Part shown: positions 1 to 7,960 of the stretch, in pieces
Layout: the number at the start of each line of letters is the position of its first letter
Numbering within the stretch: the first letter of the stretch is position 1
DNA from: Hamiltosporidium magnivora
Lineage: Eukaryota; Microsporidia; Dubosqiidae
DNA: 14,797 nt
Reading direction: 5' to 3'
Assembly: GCA_004325065.1 (NCBI GenBank)
Contig: PITI01000311.1
Location: forward strand, 1 to 14,797
Program-made: the position numbers and the translations under genes
Notes under the pieces: generated by a model
Database searches by the model: none
What the model was told of the DNA's origin: nothing
The model's input: only the letters and a program-made list of their open reading frames with translations

Positions 1-569
1 ATAAACAACAGGGTCTTAACACTAGTACTAATAAACAACAGGGTCTTAACACTAGTACTGATAAACAACAGGGTCTTAACAACAGTACTAATAAACACCC
101 CCTTAACAACACTACTAAACAAAACCCCCTTAACACTAGTACTAATAAACACCCCCTTAACAACACTACTAAACAAAACCCCCTTAACACTAGTACTAAT
201 AAACAACAGGGTCTTAACAATAGTACTAATAAACAACAGGGTCTTAACAACAGTACTAATAAACAACAGGGTCTTAACACTAGTACTGATAAACAACAGG
301 GTCTTAACAACAGTACTAATAAACACCCCCTTAACAACACTACTAAACAAAACCCCCTTAACACTAGTACTAATAAACACCCCCTTAACAACACTACTAA
401 ACAAAACCCCCTTAACACTAGTACTAATAAACAACAGGGTCTTAACAATAGTACTAATAAACAACAGGGTCTTAACAACAGTACTAATAAACAACAGGGT
501 CTTAACACTAGTACTAATAAACAACAGGGTCTTAACACTAGTACTGATAAACAACAGGGTCTTAACAAC
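1..569 (+). repeat. In-frame 27/30-bp tandem repeat array inside the glutamate-cysteine ligase gene
   Basis: Units encode ten-residue (N/D)KQQGLN(T/N)ST or nine-residue NKHPLNNTT and KQNPLNTST peptides. Every unit length is a multiple of three and no stop occurs in the coding frame. A higher-order block of 228 bp (30 + 4x27 + 3x30) occurs twice back to back, at about 60-287 and 288-515, nearly or fully identical, followed by two more 30-bp-type units. The array begins before the window. It lies directly before the conserved RIFKSRF block, so it is an insertion in, or a linker within, the enzyme. The plus strand is rich in A and C and carries runs of five C. Confidence 0.92.
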
Positions 570-2105
570 CCCTCTAATAACCACCCCCCACCTACCACCA
601 CACAACGTATCTTTAAAAGTAGATTCTCTTCTATTGATATGTTCATTTCACAATCAGAATTAAACCTTAAAGAATATAATGATATTAAAGTACCTTTAAA
701 TATAGAATGTTATAATTTACTTATAAATAATAAAGTAGATATTTTAATGTCAAAACATATCAGTTCTCTATTCATTAGAGACCCTATACTTGTATATGAA
801 GACAGTATAAGTAGAATAGAAGAGATGAAGAAGAGAATGGAGTGTAGTAGCAGGGATATAAAAAGGGATAATACTAGTGGTGATAATTTAGATATTAGTA
901 ATACTAGTGGTGATATTAGTAATAATTTAGATATTAGTAATACTAGTGTTAATAGTAATACTAGTGTTAATGGTACTAAGGATATTAGTAACCCTTATAC
1001 TAGTAACCCTTATACTAGTAACCCTTATACTACTAACTCCTATATTAGTAATAACCCTTCTAATAACAACCATCCTAATAATAACAACCATCTAAATAAC
1101 CCTGTTCCTTGTCTTGATGAGTTTGAGAATATTCAAAGCTCCAATTGGAGAAGTATGAGATTTAAATTACCTGATATAACAGGTGGTGATATGAGTGGTT
1201 GGAAAGTAGAAATAAGACCAATGGAGTTACAACCAACATGTTTTGAAAATTCAGCTTTTTGTGTTTTTGTAGTTTTATTAAGTCGTGCTGTTATTTCTTA
1301 TCAGTTGAATTTATATTTACCGATTAGTTTTGTTGATGAGAATTTTAGAAGAGCTAATCTGTTAGGAAGGAGAGTAGAGGAGTATGAGTGTAGTGGAGGG
1401 TGTAGTAGTGGGTGTAGTAGTAGGGATAATGATAGGGATATGTTTAGGGATAGTAGTAGAGATATGTTTAAGGGTAGTGGTAGAGATAGTAGTAGAGATA
1501 GTAGTAATACTAGAGAAATAAAAAAAGAAATAAAAAAAGAAATAAATGAGGAAATAAAAAAAGAAATAAATGAGGAAATAAATGAAGAAATAAATGAGGA
1601 AATAGATACAAACCAAATAAAAAACAAAGTAGAAAACCAAATAGAAAACCAAATAAAAAACAAAGTAGAAATCGAACCGAACAGCCAATTAAATAATATT
1701 ATTTGTCACTCATTAGATTTGTCGGTGGATAGTCTTAAGTTTTATTATAGAAGAAATATTTATGAGAAGGGTATTTGTAAAATAGAAGAAGGTAATTTAA
1801 AAGAAATATTTTGTGGGGTGGGAGAATATCCTGGTATTTTAAATGTGGTGTGTAAGTTTGTAAGAGAACATTGTGGTGATAATCAGGGGATAAATAAATA
1901 TTTGGAATTTATTAGAAAAAAAGTGTGTGGAGAGGTTATGAGTGTTAGTGAGTGGATACGTGGGTTTGTTGTTAATCATAGGAAGTATTGTAGAGATAGT
2001 GTTGTTGGGGAGGAGATTGTTAATGAGTTAATTGAGGAGTTTAAGAAGATAGAGGAGGTAAATGATTATGAGTATTTAAGGGTTAATAGTAGAGGAGATT
2101 GTTAA
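1..2105 (+). CDS. Glutamate-cysteine ligase catalytic subunit (gamma-glutamylcysteine synthetase), 5'-partial, with large low-complexity insertions
   Basis: First enzyme of glutathione synthesis: ATP-dependent joining of glutamate and cysteine, expected in the cytosol. The reading frame has codons starting at position 3 and is open from the left edge to TAA at 2103-2105, so about 700 residues are visible and the start lies outside. The ATG at 639 is internal: family-conserved residues RIFKSRFSSID straddle it. Collinear eukaryotic-type (PF03074-like) blocks follow: LFIRDPI (about 765-785), FENIQSSNWRSMRFKLPD, the signature WKVEIRPMELQPTCFENSAF (about 1200-1260), VVLLSRAVISYQLNLYLPIS, then GEYPGILNVV, YLEFIRKKVCGEVMSVSEWI and NHRKYCRDSV near the end. 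Three low-complexity stretches (1-600, 845-1105, 1378-1690) interrupt these blocks, making the protein far longer than the usual 640-680 residues. The core blocks have no stops or frameshifts, so the enzyme may be functional, although the insertions are extreme. Family identification comes from recalled motifs, not a search. Confidence 0.85.
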   Translation, partial: KQQGLNTSTNKQQGLNTSTDKQQGLNNSTNKHPLNNTTKQNPLNTSTNKHPLNNTTKQNPLNTSTNKQQGLNNSTNKQQGLNNSTNKQQGLNTSTDKQQGLNNSTNKHPLNNTTKQNPLNTSTNKHPLNNTTKQNPLNTSTNKQQGLNNSTNKQQGLNNSTNKQQGLNTSTNKQQGLNTSTDKQQGLNNPSNNHPPPTTTQRIFKSRFSSIDMFISQSELNLKEYNDIKVPLNIECYNLLINNKVDILMSKHISSLFIRDPILVYEDSISRIEEMKKRMECSSRDIKRDNTSGDNLDISNTSGDISNNLDISNTSVNSNTSVNGTKDISNPYTSNPYTSNPYTTNSYISNNPSNNNHPNNNNHLNNPVPCLDEFENIQSSNWRSMRFKLPDITGGDMSGWKVEIRPMELQPTCFENSAFCVFVVLLSRAVISYQLNLYLPISFVDENFRRANLLGRRVEEYECSGGCSSGCSSRDNDRDMFRDSSRDMFKGSGRDSSRDSSNTREIKKEIKKEINEEIKKEINEEINEEINEEIDTNQIKNKVENQIENQIKNKVEIEPNSQLNNIICHSLDLSVDSLKFYYRRNIYEKGICKIEEGNLKEIFCGVGEYPGILNVVCKFVREHCGDNQGINKYLEFIRKKVCGEVMSVSEWIRGFVVNHRKYCRDSVVGEEIVNELIEEFKKIEEVNDYEYLRVNSRGDC
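845..1105 (+). repeat. Asn/Ser/Thr-rich low-complexity insertion in glutamate-cysteine ligase
   Basis: This stretch separates the conserved LFIRDPILVYEDS block from the FENIQSSNW block, which in ordinary family members are only about 15-20 residues apart. It encodes short degenerate repeats such as DISNTSGD and 15-bp units encoding NPYTS, then runs of Asn and His. The frame is kept throughout. It is built from different units than the array at 1-569, which suggests independent slippage expansion. Confidence 0.85.
1378..1690 (+). repeat. Second internal low-complexity insertion in glutamate-cysteine ligase (Gly/Cys/Ser, Arg/Asp/Ser, then Glu/Ile/Lys and Asn/Gln/Lys repeats)
   Basis: It follows the conserved block ending FVDENFRRANLLGRR and precedes the C-terminal block starting near SLDLSVDSL. 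The first part encodes GGCSSGCSSRD-like and RDSSRDMF-like repeats. The second part is made of 12-bp units encoding EIKK, EINE or EINEE, and the third encodes NQIENQIKNK. The Glu/Ile/Lys part could form a charged helix. Four GGG tracts at 1398, 1410, 1423 and 1435 are separated by 9-10 bases. Frame is preserved. Confidence 0.85.
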
Positions 2106-2117
2106 GGTCTAGAGGAG

Positions 2118-2250
2118 AGTAGAGGTAAAAGAGGCGAGTAGAGGTAAAAGAGGAGAGTAGAGGTAAAAGAGGAGAGTAGAGGTAAAAGAGGAGAGTAGAG
2201 GTAAAAGAGGAGAGTAGAGGTAAAAGAGGAGAGTAGAGGTAAAAGAGGAG
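2118..2250 (+). repeat. 19-bp minisatellite, seven tandem copies, just after the ligase stop codon
   Basis: The unit agtagaggtaaaagaggag is repeated seven times with exact 19-bp spacing (agagg at 2121, 2140, 2159, 2178, 2197, 2216 and 2235). Only one clear substitution is seen, a c in the first copy near 2135. The unit resembles the tagtagaggagatt stretch at the very end of the ligase coding sequence, so it probably grew from it. It starts 13 bases after the stop and so should lie in the 3' untranslated region. Confidence 0.93.
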
Positions 2251-2252
2251 AA

Positions 2253-2305
2253 TAGAGGAGGTGAATGATTATGGGTATTTAAGGGTTAAGAAGTATTGTT
2301 AAGGG
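2253..2305 (+). repeat. Displaced duplicate of the last codons of the ligase gene
   Basis: Positions 2253-2289 match 2050-2086 at 35 of 37 bases. Read in the equivalent frame this copy encodes IEEVNDYGYLRVKKYC and then TAA, against IEEVNDYEYLRVNSRGDC and TAA in the gene. The offset of 203 bp is not a multiple of three, so the copy is out of frame with the gene and not translated as its continuation. The minisatellite lies between the two copies. One copy may preserve the older C-terminus. Confidence 0.85.
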
Positions 2306-2370
2306 AGGTGTTATTTATTTACTATAATAAAAGGGTGTTATTTACTATAATAAAAGGGTGTTATTTAATA
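2306..2370 (+). repeat. Short 23-27-bp tandem repeat
   Basis: Two full copies and one partial copy of a unit reading ggtgttatttactataataa, with the first copy carrying four extra bases. It directly follows the duplicated gene tail and marks the end of the repetitive 3' region of the ligase gene. Confidence 0.75.
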
Positions 2371-4150
2371 GAAGTATTAAGAATAAATATATTTACAAAT
2401 ATCTGTCTTTATTAATAATTTGGGTTCTTTGGATAGAGAAGGGGATGTAAAACTTTTAAAAGAAAAACTAAAATTCTTTTTGTTTTATTTTTTGTTAAAG
2501 ATTTTACTTTTAAATTTTAAATTATAAAAATAGTAAGAATTTATATAAAATATGGAAATACGAATATAAAGAAATCTTATATTTTCTTAGTTATTCTATG
2601 TTCTCTTATATTTTAATAGGTTTCGGTTGTGTAATACAGAATTATTCTAAATATGAAAAATTTATGTTTGAATTTTAGATTGGCTTCTTTGTTTGAGAAT
2701 CACGGTTAAATTTCTTTTTTTATTAAAACTTGATATATGAGAAGTTTTCTTTATATTATATTTTTATGATTCTTTTTATTGTTGAGGAATGAATAGTGAG
2801 GTTGGATCGTAATATTATACTTTTTACTATTTTTAAGTATTTTTATTGCTGAGCTTAATGAAGCTGGTTTAATTTATTTGGTATTTTTCAAATATCATCA
2901 GATGTCTTCTGTGATTTAAACCAAATTCAAGGTTTTTAGATCTTAGTTTAAGCTTTCTTTGATAGAAAGAATCTATTTGAACTTTCAATGTTATTATTCT
3001 TCCGAAAAATGTATTTTTAAAATCTGGTTGTTTGAAAAAAATTACAGTGATTTGTTTGTTGATTATCTTACTAGTTATGTTCTATACACAAGCAAGAATT
3101 CCTGCAGATAATATAACCCTGGCTGTTGACTCGATATAAATTATTTTATATCATCCATCTTCTGACAACCTAAGGTAGTAAAATTGCGCTTCAACTTTTA
3201 AATTTATAATTATTCTATACATAGACTAAGTATTGATAAAAGTTCGTGTTTTTGAATAATGTAGGCTATGACTTACAATTTATTCATATTATATTGTTAG
3301 ATAATATCATGGTGGCTTAGGCTTATTCTTTTACGTCTTCATGACTGTAAATCTCAAATACTATGCGCTATTTCTTAAACCTTTTTTTTATAGTTTTTGA
3401 TATGCATTATTGACTAGAATTTCAATAATTTTGAGTTGCAAGTATCTAATATTTATTTGATATTCGGTTACAGATCATTTTTTAAGTAATATTTTTGATA
3501 TATATTGGCTGAATTGTTTTTAAAAAAATGTATTTGCAAACTACAAAGGAAACACTCAGGTATACCTTTCCGATATAATATTGCATCTTTTATTCCGATG
3601 AAATTATTAAAATGATTTAAAATTTTACGAAAGATTATTTAAATTCGGTATTTTTTTAAATCAAAAAGACCATAATAAAAATATGCTTGATAGAGAAGTT
3701 CAGACATGTACAGGTGATTTTAATAAAATAAATAAGTATATCATACCGTTTTTGTTTATGTTTCATTTATTTAAATCTTATAATACTAGTGCCTTAAGAT
3801 TATTTTAGTGCCTCTCTCTTTATTTCCTGAATAAAAATATCTTCGTACTGTCTATGTATATTAATTTGTGTAAAATATTTAGAAATGTCTCTACATAGAA
3901 GTATTCAATTGATTATGTATTGAACGGTCTAATAATTTCTTAATTATGTTAAGAAAACATACATTGCCCGAGCAGGAAGCTTGAAATAAAGGGTTTCGTT
4001 TTGGTAAGAAGCATACATACCTAACAATTCAATGATTTATATTAAGTAGACAAATATCTTAAATAAAATGAGTCATAGAATATAGAATTAAAGAAATTAA
4101 ACATAACATGTATTAGGTTTGGTTTTACATTTTAATTGAAGTTTTCTTTA
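2371..4150. other. Gene-free AT-rich spacer
   Basis: No long open frame on either strand, no tRNA-like B box and no clear repeat. The base composition is less monotone than around the genes, with scattered GC-containing words, as seen where old mobile elements decay. A short minus-strand stretch around 3080-3260 reads without stops for 20-30 codons at a time, but I could not tie it to a family. Confidence 0.6.
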
Positions 4151-4189
4151 TCAAATTAAGGTCATGGTAAAAGAATTGTTAATCTTTTT

Positions 4190-5040
4190 GTGTATGTTGT
4201 TCCATCTCTTTTATATTTTTTTCAATCTTCTTATAAATCCTGTTCTAACGTATTTTTAATGTTTGTTCCTTCAAAAAAGCCAAGTCCTCGATCTATGAAG
4301 CAACCGTTTTTCATATTTACTTATTCCACAACCCTAACTTCGTTCTTATCTTACTATAAAACAATTTTTGCTTGTTTAAGTACTTCAGCTATTCAAATAG
4401 CACTTGATGATACTTCTCTAGTATCTGCTATAATTTAAGTCATCACCATAGATCCAAGTAAACGGATTCGAAAGCCTTCTTGATATTATCGAAGAAAAGC
4501 ATGCCTTTACACTTATATGTAGTTGCTGTATATTCCAGTATTTTTTATAATATTTTATCATATTCCTGTCACATTCTTCTAAAATATAGATTGTCTCCAG
4601 ACTATACATATAAATAAGACCCGAATCATTGGCTAGTAAATAATAATGTTTTAGATTTTGTTTTAAGACTTTTTGAAGTGAATCTTGGTAAGTAATTTCT
4701 TCTTGAATGATTGTTATCTCATCTCTACTCTTATTTAAAACAAACATATTAATCTATTGTTCTAATCCAGATACCGGTTTTTATCTTAGTTCACATCTCA
4801 TTTCCATACACATTTTCGAGAATTTTTTAAACTGAATTACTCTAAATTTTTCTCAACGACTTACACTTAGATCTTTCAAGAAAAAGTTCGTGTTGCTTTC
4901 TAACAACTCCTTCATCCTGCCTGGTTCTGTCATTCCTGTATATTTTCTCATATAAAATTCTTAAAAATTATATTATTCTACCGTTTTACGAAGGTTATTG
5001 CACCATTGATACATTCCTTCTGCTCCCTAGAATATAGTTC
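4190..5040 (-). pseudogene. Decayed non-LTR (LINE-like) retrotransposon reverse-transcriptase fragment
   Basis: Read on the minus strand, several pieces in different frames recall the reverse transcriptase of LINE-type elements. A motif-A-like FFDNIKKAFESV lies at about 4461-4493, followed after a frame change by LKLYADTREVSSSAI. About 60 codons downstream, the usual A-to-B spacing, NGCFIDRGLGFF (4273-4308) sits where GIFQGDSLSPLWF-type motif B is expected. SREQKEC at 5008-5031 resembles the EQKGC word upstream of motif A, but at about 180 codons it is too far from the motif-A piece unless DNA was inserted. Many stops and frameshifts interrupt the region. A YGDD in a third frame near 4445 could instead be motif C, so the exact register is uncertain. 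It cannot make a working enzyme. Ends and target-site duplications were not found. Confidence 0.45.
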
Positions 5041-5784
5041 ATATTTGAATAAAGCAAAACAATCCTGTATAAAAGTATTTTATTACTTGTTTTAGACACC
5101 TTGATGTGTCCACTATACTAAAAGCAATTTTAAAAAACAATATAGGAATTCCAATTTAGCCTTTGTTTTTTAATTTTTCTAAAAATTTCTATCGATTTAT
5201 ATTTTACTTTTATAAAGCCTTTGTGTAATCCAATTCTGGTTCCTTTAGTAAATTATACTTTGTTAGTTGCAGCACTTATAGTTGGTATTTTTTTTTCAGT
5301 AAATACAAAATCTGCAGAATCTTTCCCTGATGCTCACCAATTAAAGACCTCTTTCAAGTTCTATTCCAAATGGTAAAACAACTGTTTACATTCTAAACAA
5401 ATATATACCTAATATTTACTAAGACACTAACTCGATCAGCTTTAGAAATTCAGCATGTAAAATTGAAGTACTCCTATATGATAGTTGATTAATAATATCG
5501 CATGTTGATTAATTGCAGAAAATAAATTTATTGCATTTAACTTAGTGTGACAGAGCCTATTCACTCTTGCTTTGTCTTTCTTAATAAGGTACTTCTTTGA
5601 TTTCCTCTTCTATTTTTTTCAATTATTCATAAAAACAAAACATATCCATATTTTCTATAAGAGTAGCAGCATCTTCACATGGGGTATAATAAACTCTTTT
5701 AATAATATAACAAAATAAAAATCTAAAATATTCTTCATATCCAGTATCATAAATTACATATATATTACACATTTACTTTACCTC
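5041..5784. other. Gene-free spacer, possibly more decayed retroelement
   Basis: There is no open frame of note. The part up to about 5420 may continue the retroelement fossil upstream of its reverse-transcriptase domain, but no motif is secure. From about 5550 the sequence becomes plain A/T-rich and pyrimidine-rich towards the next gene. Confidence 0.4.
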
Positions 5785-5893
5785 ATATCTATATTAAATT
5801 CTCTTTCTTTCATATAAAAACACTTCTTTAATAACTTCTTCTTCCTACCTTTTCTTCTCTTAAATTAACATCCTTCTTCTTCTACCCTGTTTA
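5785..5893 (+). promoter_or_regulatory. Pyrimidine-rich leader with CCC just upstream of the Puf6-like gene
   Basis: About 100 bases before the start codon are strongly C/T-biased on the plus strand (repeated cttctt and ttcctacc words), then the composition flips to purine-rich exactly at the coding start. A CCC at 5885-5887 lies 7 bases before ATG 5894. CCC motifs close to the start codon are known from microsporidian genes. The promoter role here is inference. Confidence 0.35.
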
Positions 5894-7753
5894 ATGAAAG
5901 TAAAAGAAATAAAAACCAAAGTAACGCATAAAAGAAAACAAAAAAATAAAAATGAAGTAAAAAAGCATAAAAAGAATTCAGAGAACAGAGATAATAGAAC
6001 AAAAGAAGACAGAAGTAACAGAGGAGATATTATCAAGCGTAGAAGGGAAGATGGAAGACAAGACAAACAGAGTAAAGAAAGACATAGCAAAGAAAGACAT
6101 ATTAAAGATGGACATAATATACAGAGACATAGAAAAGAAGGGCATAATATACAGAGACAGAGTAAAGAAGGGCATAGTAAAGAGAGACAGAGTAAAGAAA
6201 GGCATATTAAAGAAAAACATACCAAAGACATATCAAAACCATCCAAACATAATAAAGAAAGAGGAAATAAAGACAAACACACCAAAGACACATCAAAACC
6301 ATCCAACCACAATAAAGATGAAAAAGCTAAGGAAAATCGTAAAAAAAATTCTAATGAATCCCTTGATGATGTAGAAAGCGATGTAAAAAAAGAATGGGAA
6401 AAAGCCCGTTTAAAAAACATTTCATATTCAGAAAGAAATATTTCAATAAATTTAATTTATAAAAAAATGAAAGGAAAATTTTCAAAAGCTTCTAGAAGAA
6501 GAGATTTTTCCAAATTAATACAATCTCTTATAAAATATGGAAATGTAGAAATTTACACAAACATTTTTGAAGAAATAAAAGATAAAATAATAGAACTTAC
6601 GTGTTGTAGATACGGAAGATTTATAATAGAAAAATTTATAACAAGAAATTTTAAAATCAGAGAAAAAATAGGAAATATTTTTAAAAAAAATTGTAAAATT
6701 TTAATTTGTGACAGAATTGGAATTTCAATTTTTAATAATTTATATCTTTCTTTAAAATACCACGAAAGAAATGAAATTATTAAAAGTTTAATGGGAAATG
6801 AAATAAATTTATTATTCAATAAAAACAAATTGGATGAAATTCCTTTAGAAAAAATAAAATTAAATGAAATTTATTACAAAATTACTAGAAAAGGAATAAC
6901 CAATTATCAAATAGCACATGATATAATATTTTACCATTTAAAAACTTTAAATGAAAACGAACAAGAAGCAGTTTTAAAAGAATTAAAAGAATTTATGGTA
7001 GATTTATTACACACAAGAAGTGGAATAAAAATTTCAGATAAAATTTTATTAAAAAGTTTTGATAAAAAAGAAATTCTTAAAAATTTAAAACCGTATTTCA
7101 ATAAAATAGTGATGGATTCTAATGGAGTGATATTTTATTTACGAGTGATGAGTATTTGTAATGAAAAAGATTTACAAAAATATTTTTATAAAAATTTAAG
7201 AAAAAATTTTAAAGAACTTTTTTTACATAAAAATTCTACTTTGTTGTATTTCTATATTTTAAACAAAGAAAAGAAATATTTTCCAATGCTTTTTAATGAA
7301 ATACAAAGTGAGAATGAGATAATAAATTTTGAAGCAAATGTATTTTATGAATCGAATAATAAATTAGAATCTAAGGAAGAAGATAGTAAAGCTAAAGAAA
7401 TAAATGATAAAGAAATAGATACAAATGAAATACTTATTACAACAGATACAAATAATAAAATCTCAAAAAATACGACCGCTTTTTTGATTCAAAAAATGGA
7501 AAAATACGTTTTAAAAAATTTAAAAAATTGTATTTTAAATGAAAGATTTATAATTGTTGTTGAGTTGTGTAAAAGAAATGAAGAAATATTTAAAGAAGTA
7601 ATTTTTATTTTAAAAGAAGAAATAAATAAAAATATTTTGAATGATAATTATGGTGTTATGTTTGTAGCAGCACTTAAAAAGGTTATGAATTTAGAAATTA
7701 AAGATATTATTGATAGTAAATGGAATGAAAGATTTCCATTTTTATTTAAATAA
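5894..7753 (+). CDS. Puf6/PUM3-like pumilio-repeat protein with charged repetitive N-terminus
   Basis: A 619-residue protein. Puf6/PUM3 family members are nucleolar RNA-binding proteins needed for 60S ribosomal subunit maturation, and yeast Puf6 also represses ASH1 mRNA. Residues 1 to about 165 are Lys/Arg/His/Glu-rich with five-residue repeats (SKERH, HIKDG, HNIQR), probably disordered and nucleic-acid-binding or nucleolar-targeting. Degenerate PUF-type helical repeats follow from about 200: YKKMKGKFSKASRRRDFSKL, CCRYGRFIIEKF near 237, and CDRIGISIFNN. DLLHTRSGIKISDKILL (about 369-386) resembles the family DxxHTxDGxRV segment, and KIVMDSNGVIFYLRVMSICN (from about 403) the start of the CPL-type C-terminal region. 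Yeast and human proteins are of similar length (about 650). The start is the first ATG after a pyrimidine tract, and an acidic linker lies near 490-530. A generic pumilio protein is the main alternative, but the HTRSG and CPL-like segments favour Puf6. Confidence 0.72.
   Translation: MKVKEIKTKVTHKRKQKNKNEVKKHKKNSENRDNRTKEDRSNRGDIIKRRREDGRQDKQSKERHSKERHIKDGHNIQRHRKEGHNIQRQSKEGHSKERQSKERHIKEKHTKDISKPSKHNKERGNKDKHTKDTSKPSNHNKDEKAKENRKKNSNESLDDVESDVKKEWEKARLKNISYSERNISINLIYKKMKGKFSKASRRRDFSKLIQSLIKYGNVEIYTNIFEEIKDKIIELTCCRYGRFIIEKFITRNFKIREKIGNIFKKNCKILICDRIGISIFNNLYLSLKYHERNEIIKSLMGNEINLLFNKNKLDEIPLEKIKLNEIYYKITRKGITNYQIAHDIIFYHLKTLNENEQEAVLKELKEFMVDLLHTRSGIKISDKILLKSFDKKEILKNLKPYFNKIVMDSNGVIFYLRVMSICNEKDLQKYFYKNLRKNFKELFLHKNSTLLYFYILNKEKKYFPMLFNEIQSENEIINFEANVFYESNNKLESKEEDSKAKEINDKEIDTNEILITTDTNNKISKNTTAFLIQKMEKYVLKNLKNCILNERFIIVVELCKRNEEIFKEVIFILKEEINKNILNDNYGVMFVAALKKVMNLEIKDIIDSKWNERFPFLFK
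6063..6322 (+). repeat. In-frame short repeats in the Puf6-like N-terminal tail
   Basis: From about 6063 to 6215 the DNA is built of degenerate 15-bp units encoding (S/H)KE(R/G)(H/Q)-like pentapeptides. Then a 38-bp segment at 6221-6258 recurs at 6281-6318 with period 60, encoding TKD(I/T)SKPS(K/N)HNK(E/D). All changes keep the frame. The mirror-image open frames on the minus strand here are by-products of this composition. Confidence 0.8.
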
Positions 7754-7960
7754 ATTTAATTCTTAAAAATAAATTTTTTTTTGTTCTTGGGTTTATTAAA
7801 TTAATATTGGATTTAACATTTTAATTCTTGGTTTCTTTGATTTATATAAATATTGGATTTAATAAATTTAATTCTCTAAAATAAATTTATGATTTTTTTA
7901 TTCTTGGTTTATTAAATTTAAATTAATATTGGATTTAATATTTTAATTCTTTAAAATAAA
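7754..7960 (+). repeat. Degenerate A/T-rich repeats in the spacer after the Puf6-like gene
   Basis: The word aatattggattta (last base missing from the exact run in no copy) recurs at about 7803, 7849 and 7925. It is flanked by repeated ttcttggttt, tttaattct and taaaataaatt words, giving about three imperfect copies of a 45-75-bp unit. This is probably slippage or local duplication in the 3' spacer, and no coding content is seen. Confidence 0.6.

Noticed and set aside
1..569. CRISPR-like or noncoding satellite array
   Set aside because: Units are directly adjacent without spacers, of 27 or 30 bp, in frame with a conserved enzyme, and the sequence is eukaryotic in character.
639..641. ATG as start codon of the ligase
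   Set aside because: Conserved family residues RIFKSRFSSID lie upstream in the same open frame, so the start is outside the window.
1301..1688. Two minus-strand open frames of 108 and 120 codons
   Set aside because: They mirror the simple-repeat part of the ligase gene and encode only Phe/Ser/Ile/Leu runs.
4190..4747. Open frames on the plus strand (82 codons) and minus strand (109 codons) as separate genes
   Set aside because: They lie inside a region whose other minus-strand frames carry reverse-transcriptase-like motifs broken by stops, so they are best seen as parts or shadows of a dead element.
5860..6420. Minus-strand open frames (80 and 186 codons) and a second plus frame at 6051-6374
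   Set aside because: All are by-products of the repetitive purine-rich 5' part of the Puf6-like gene; none has domain-like content.
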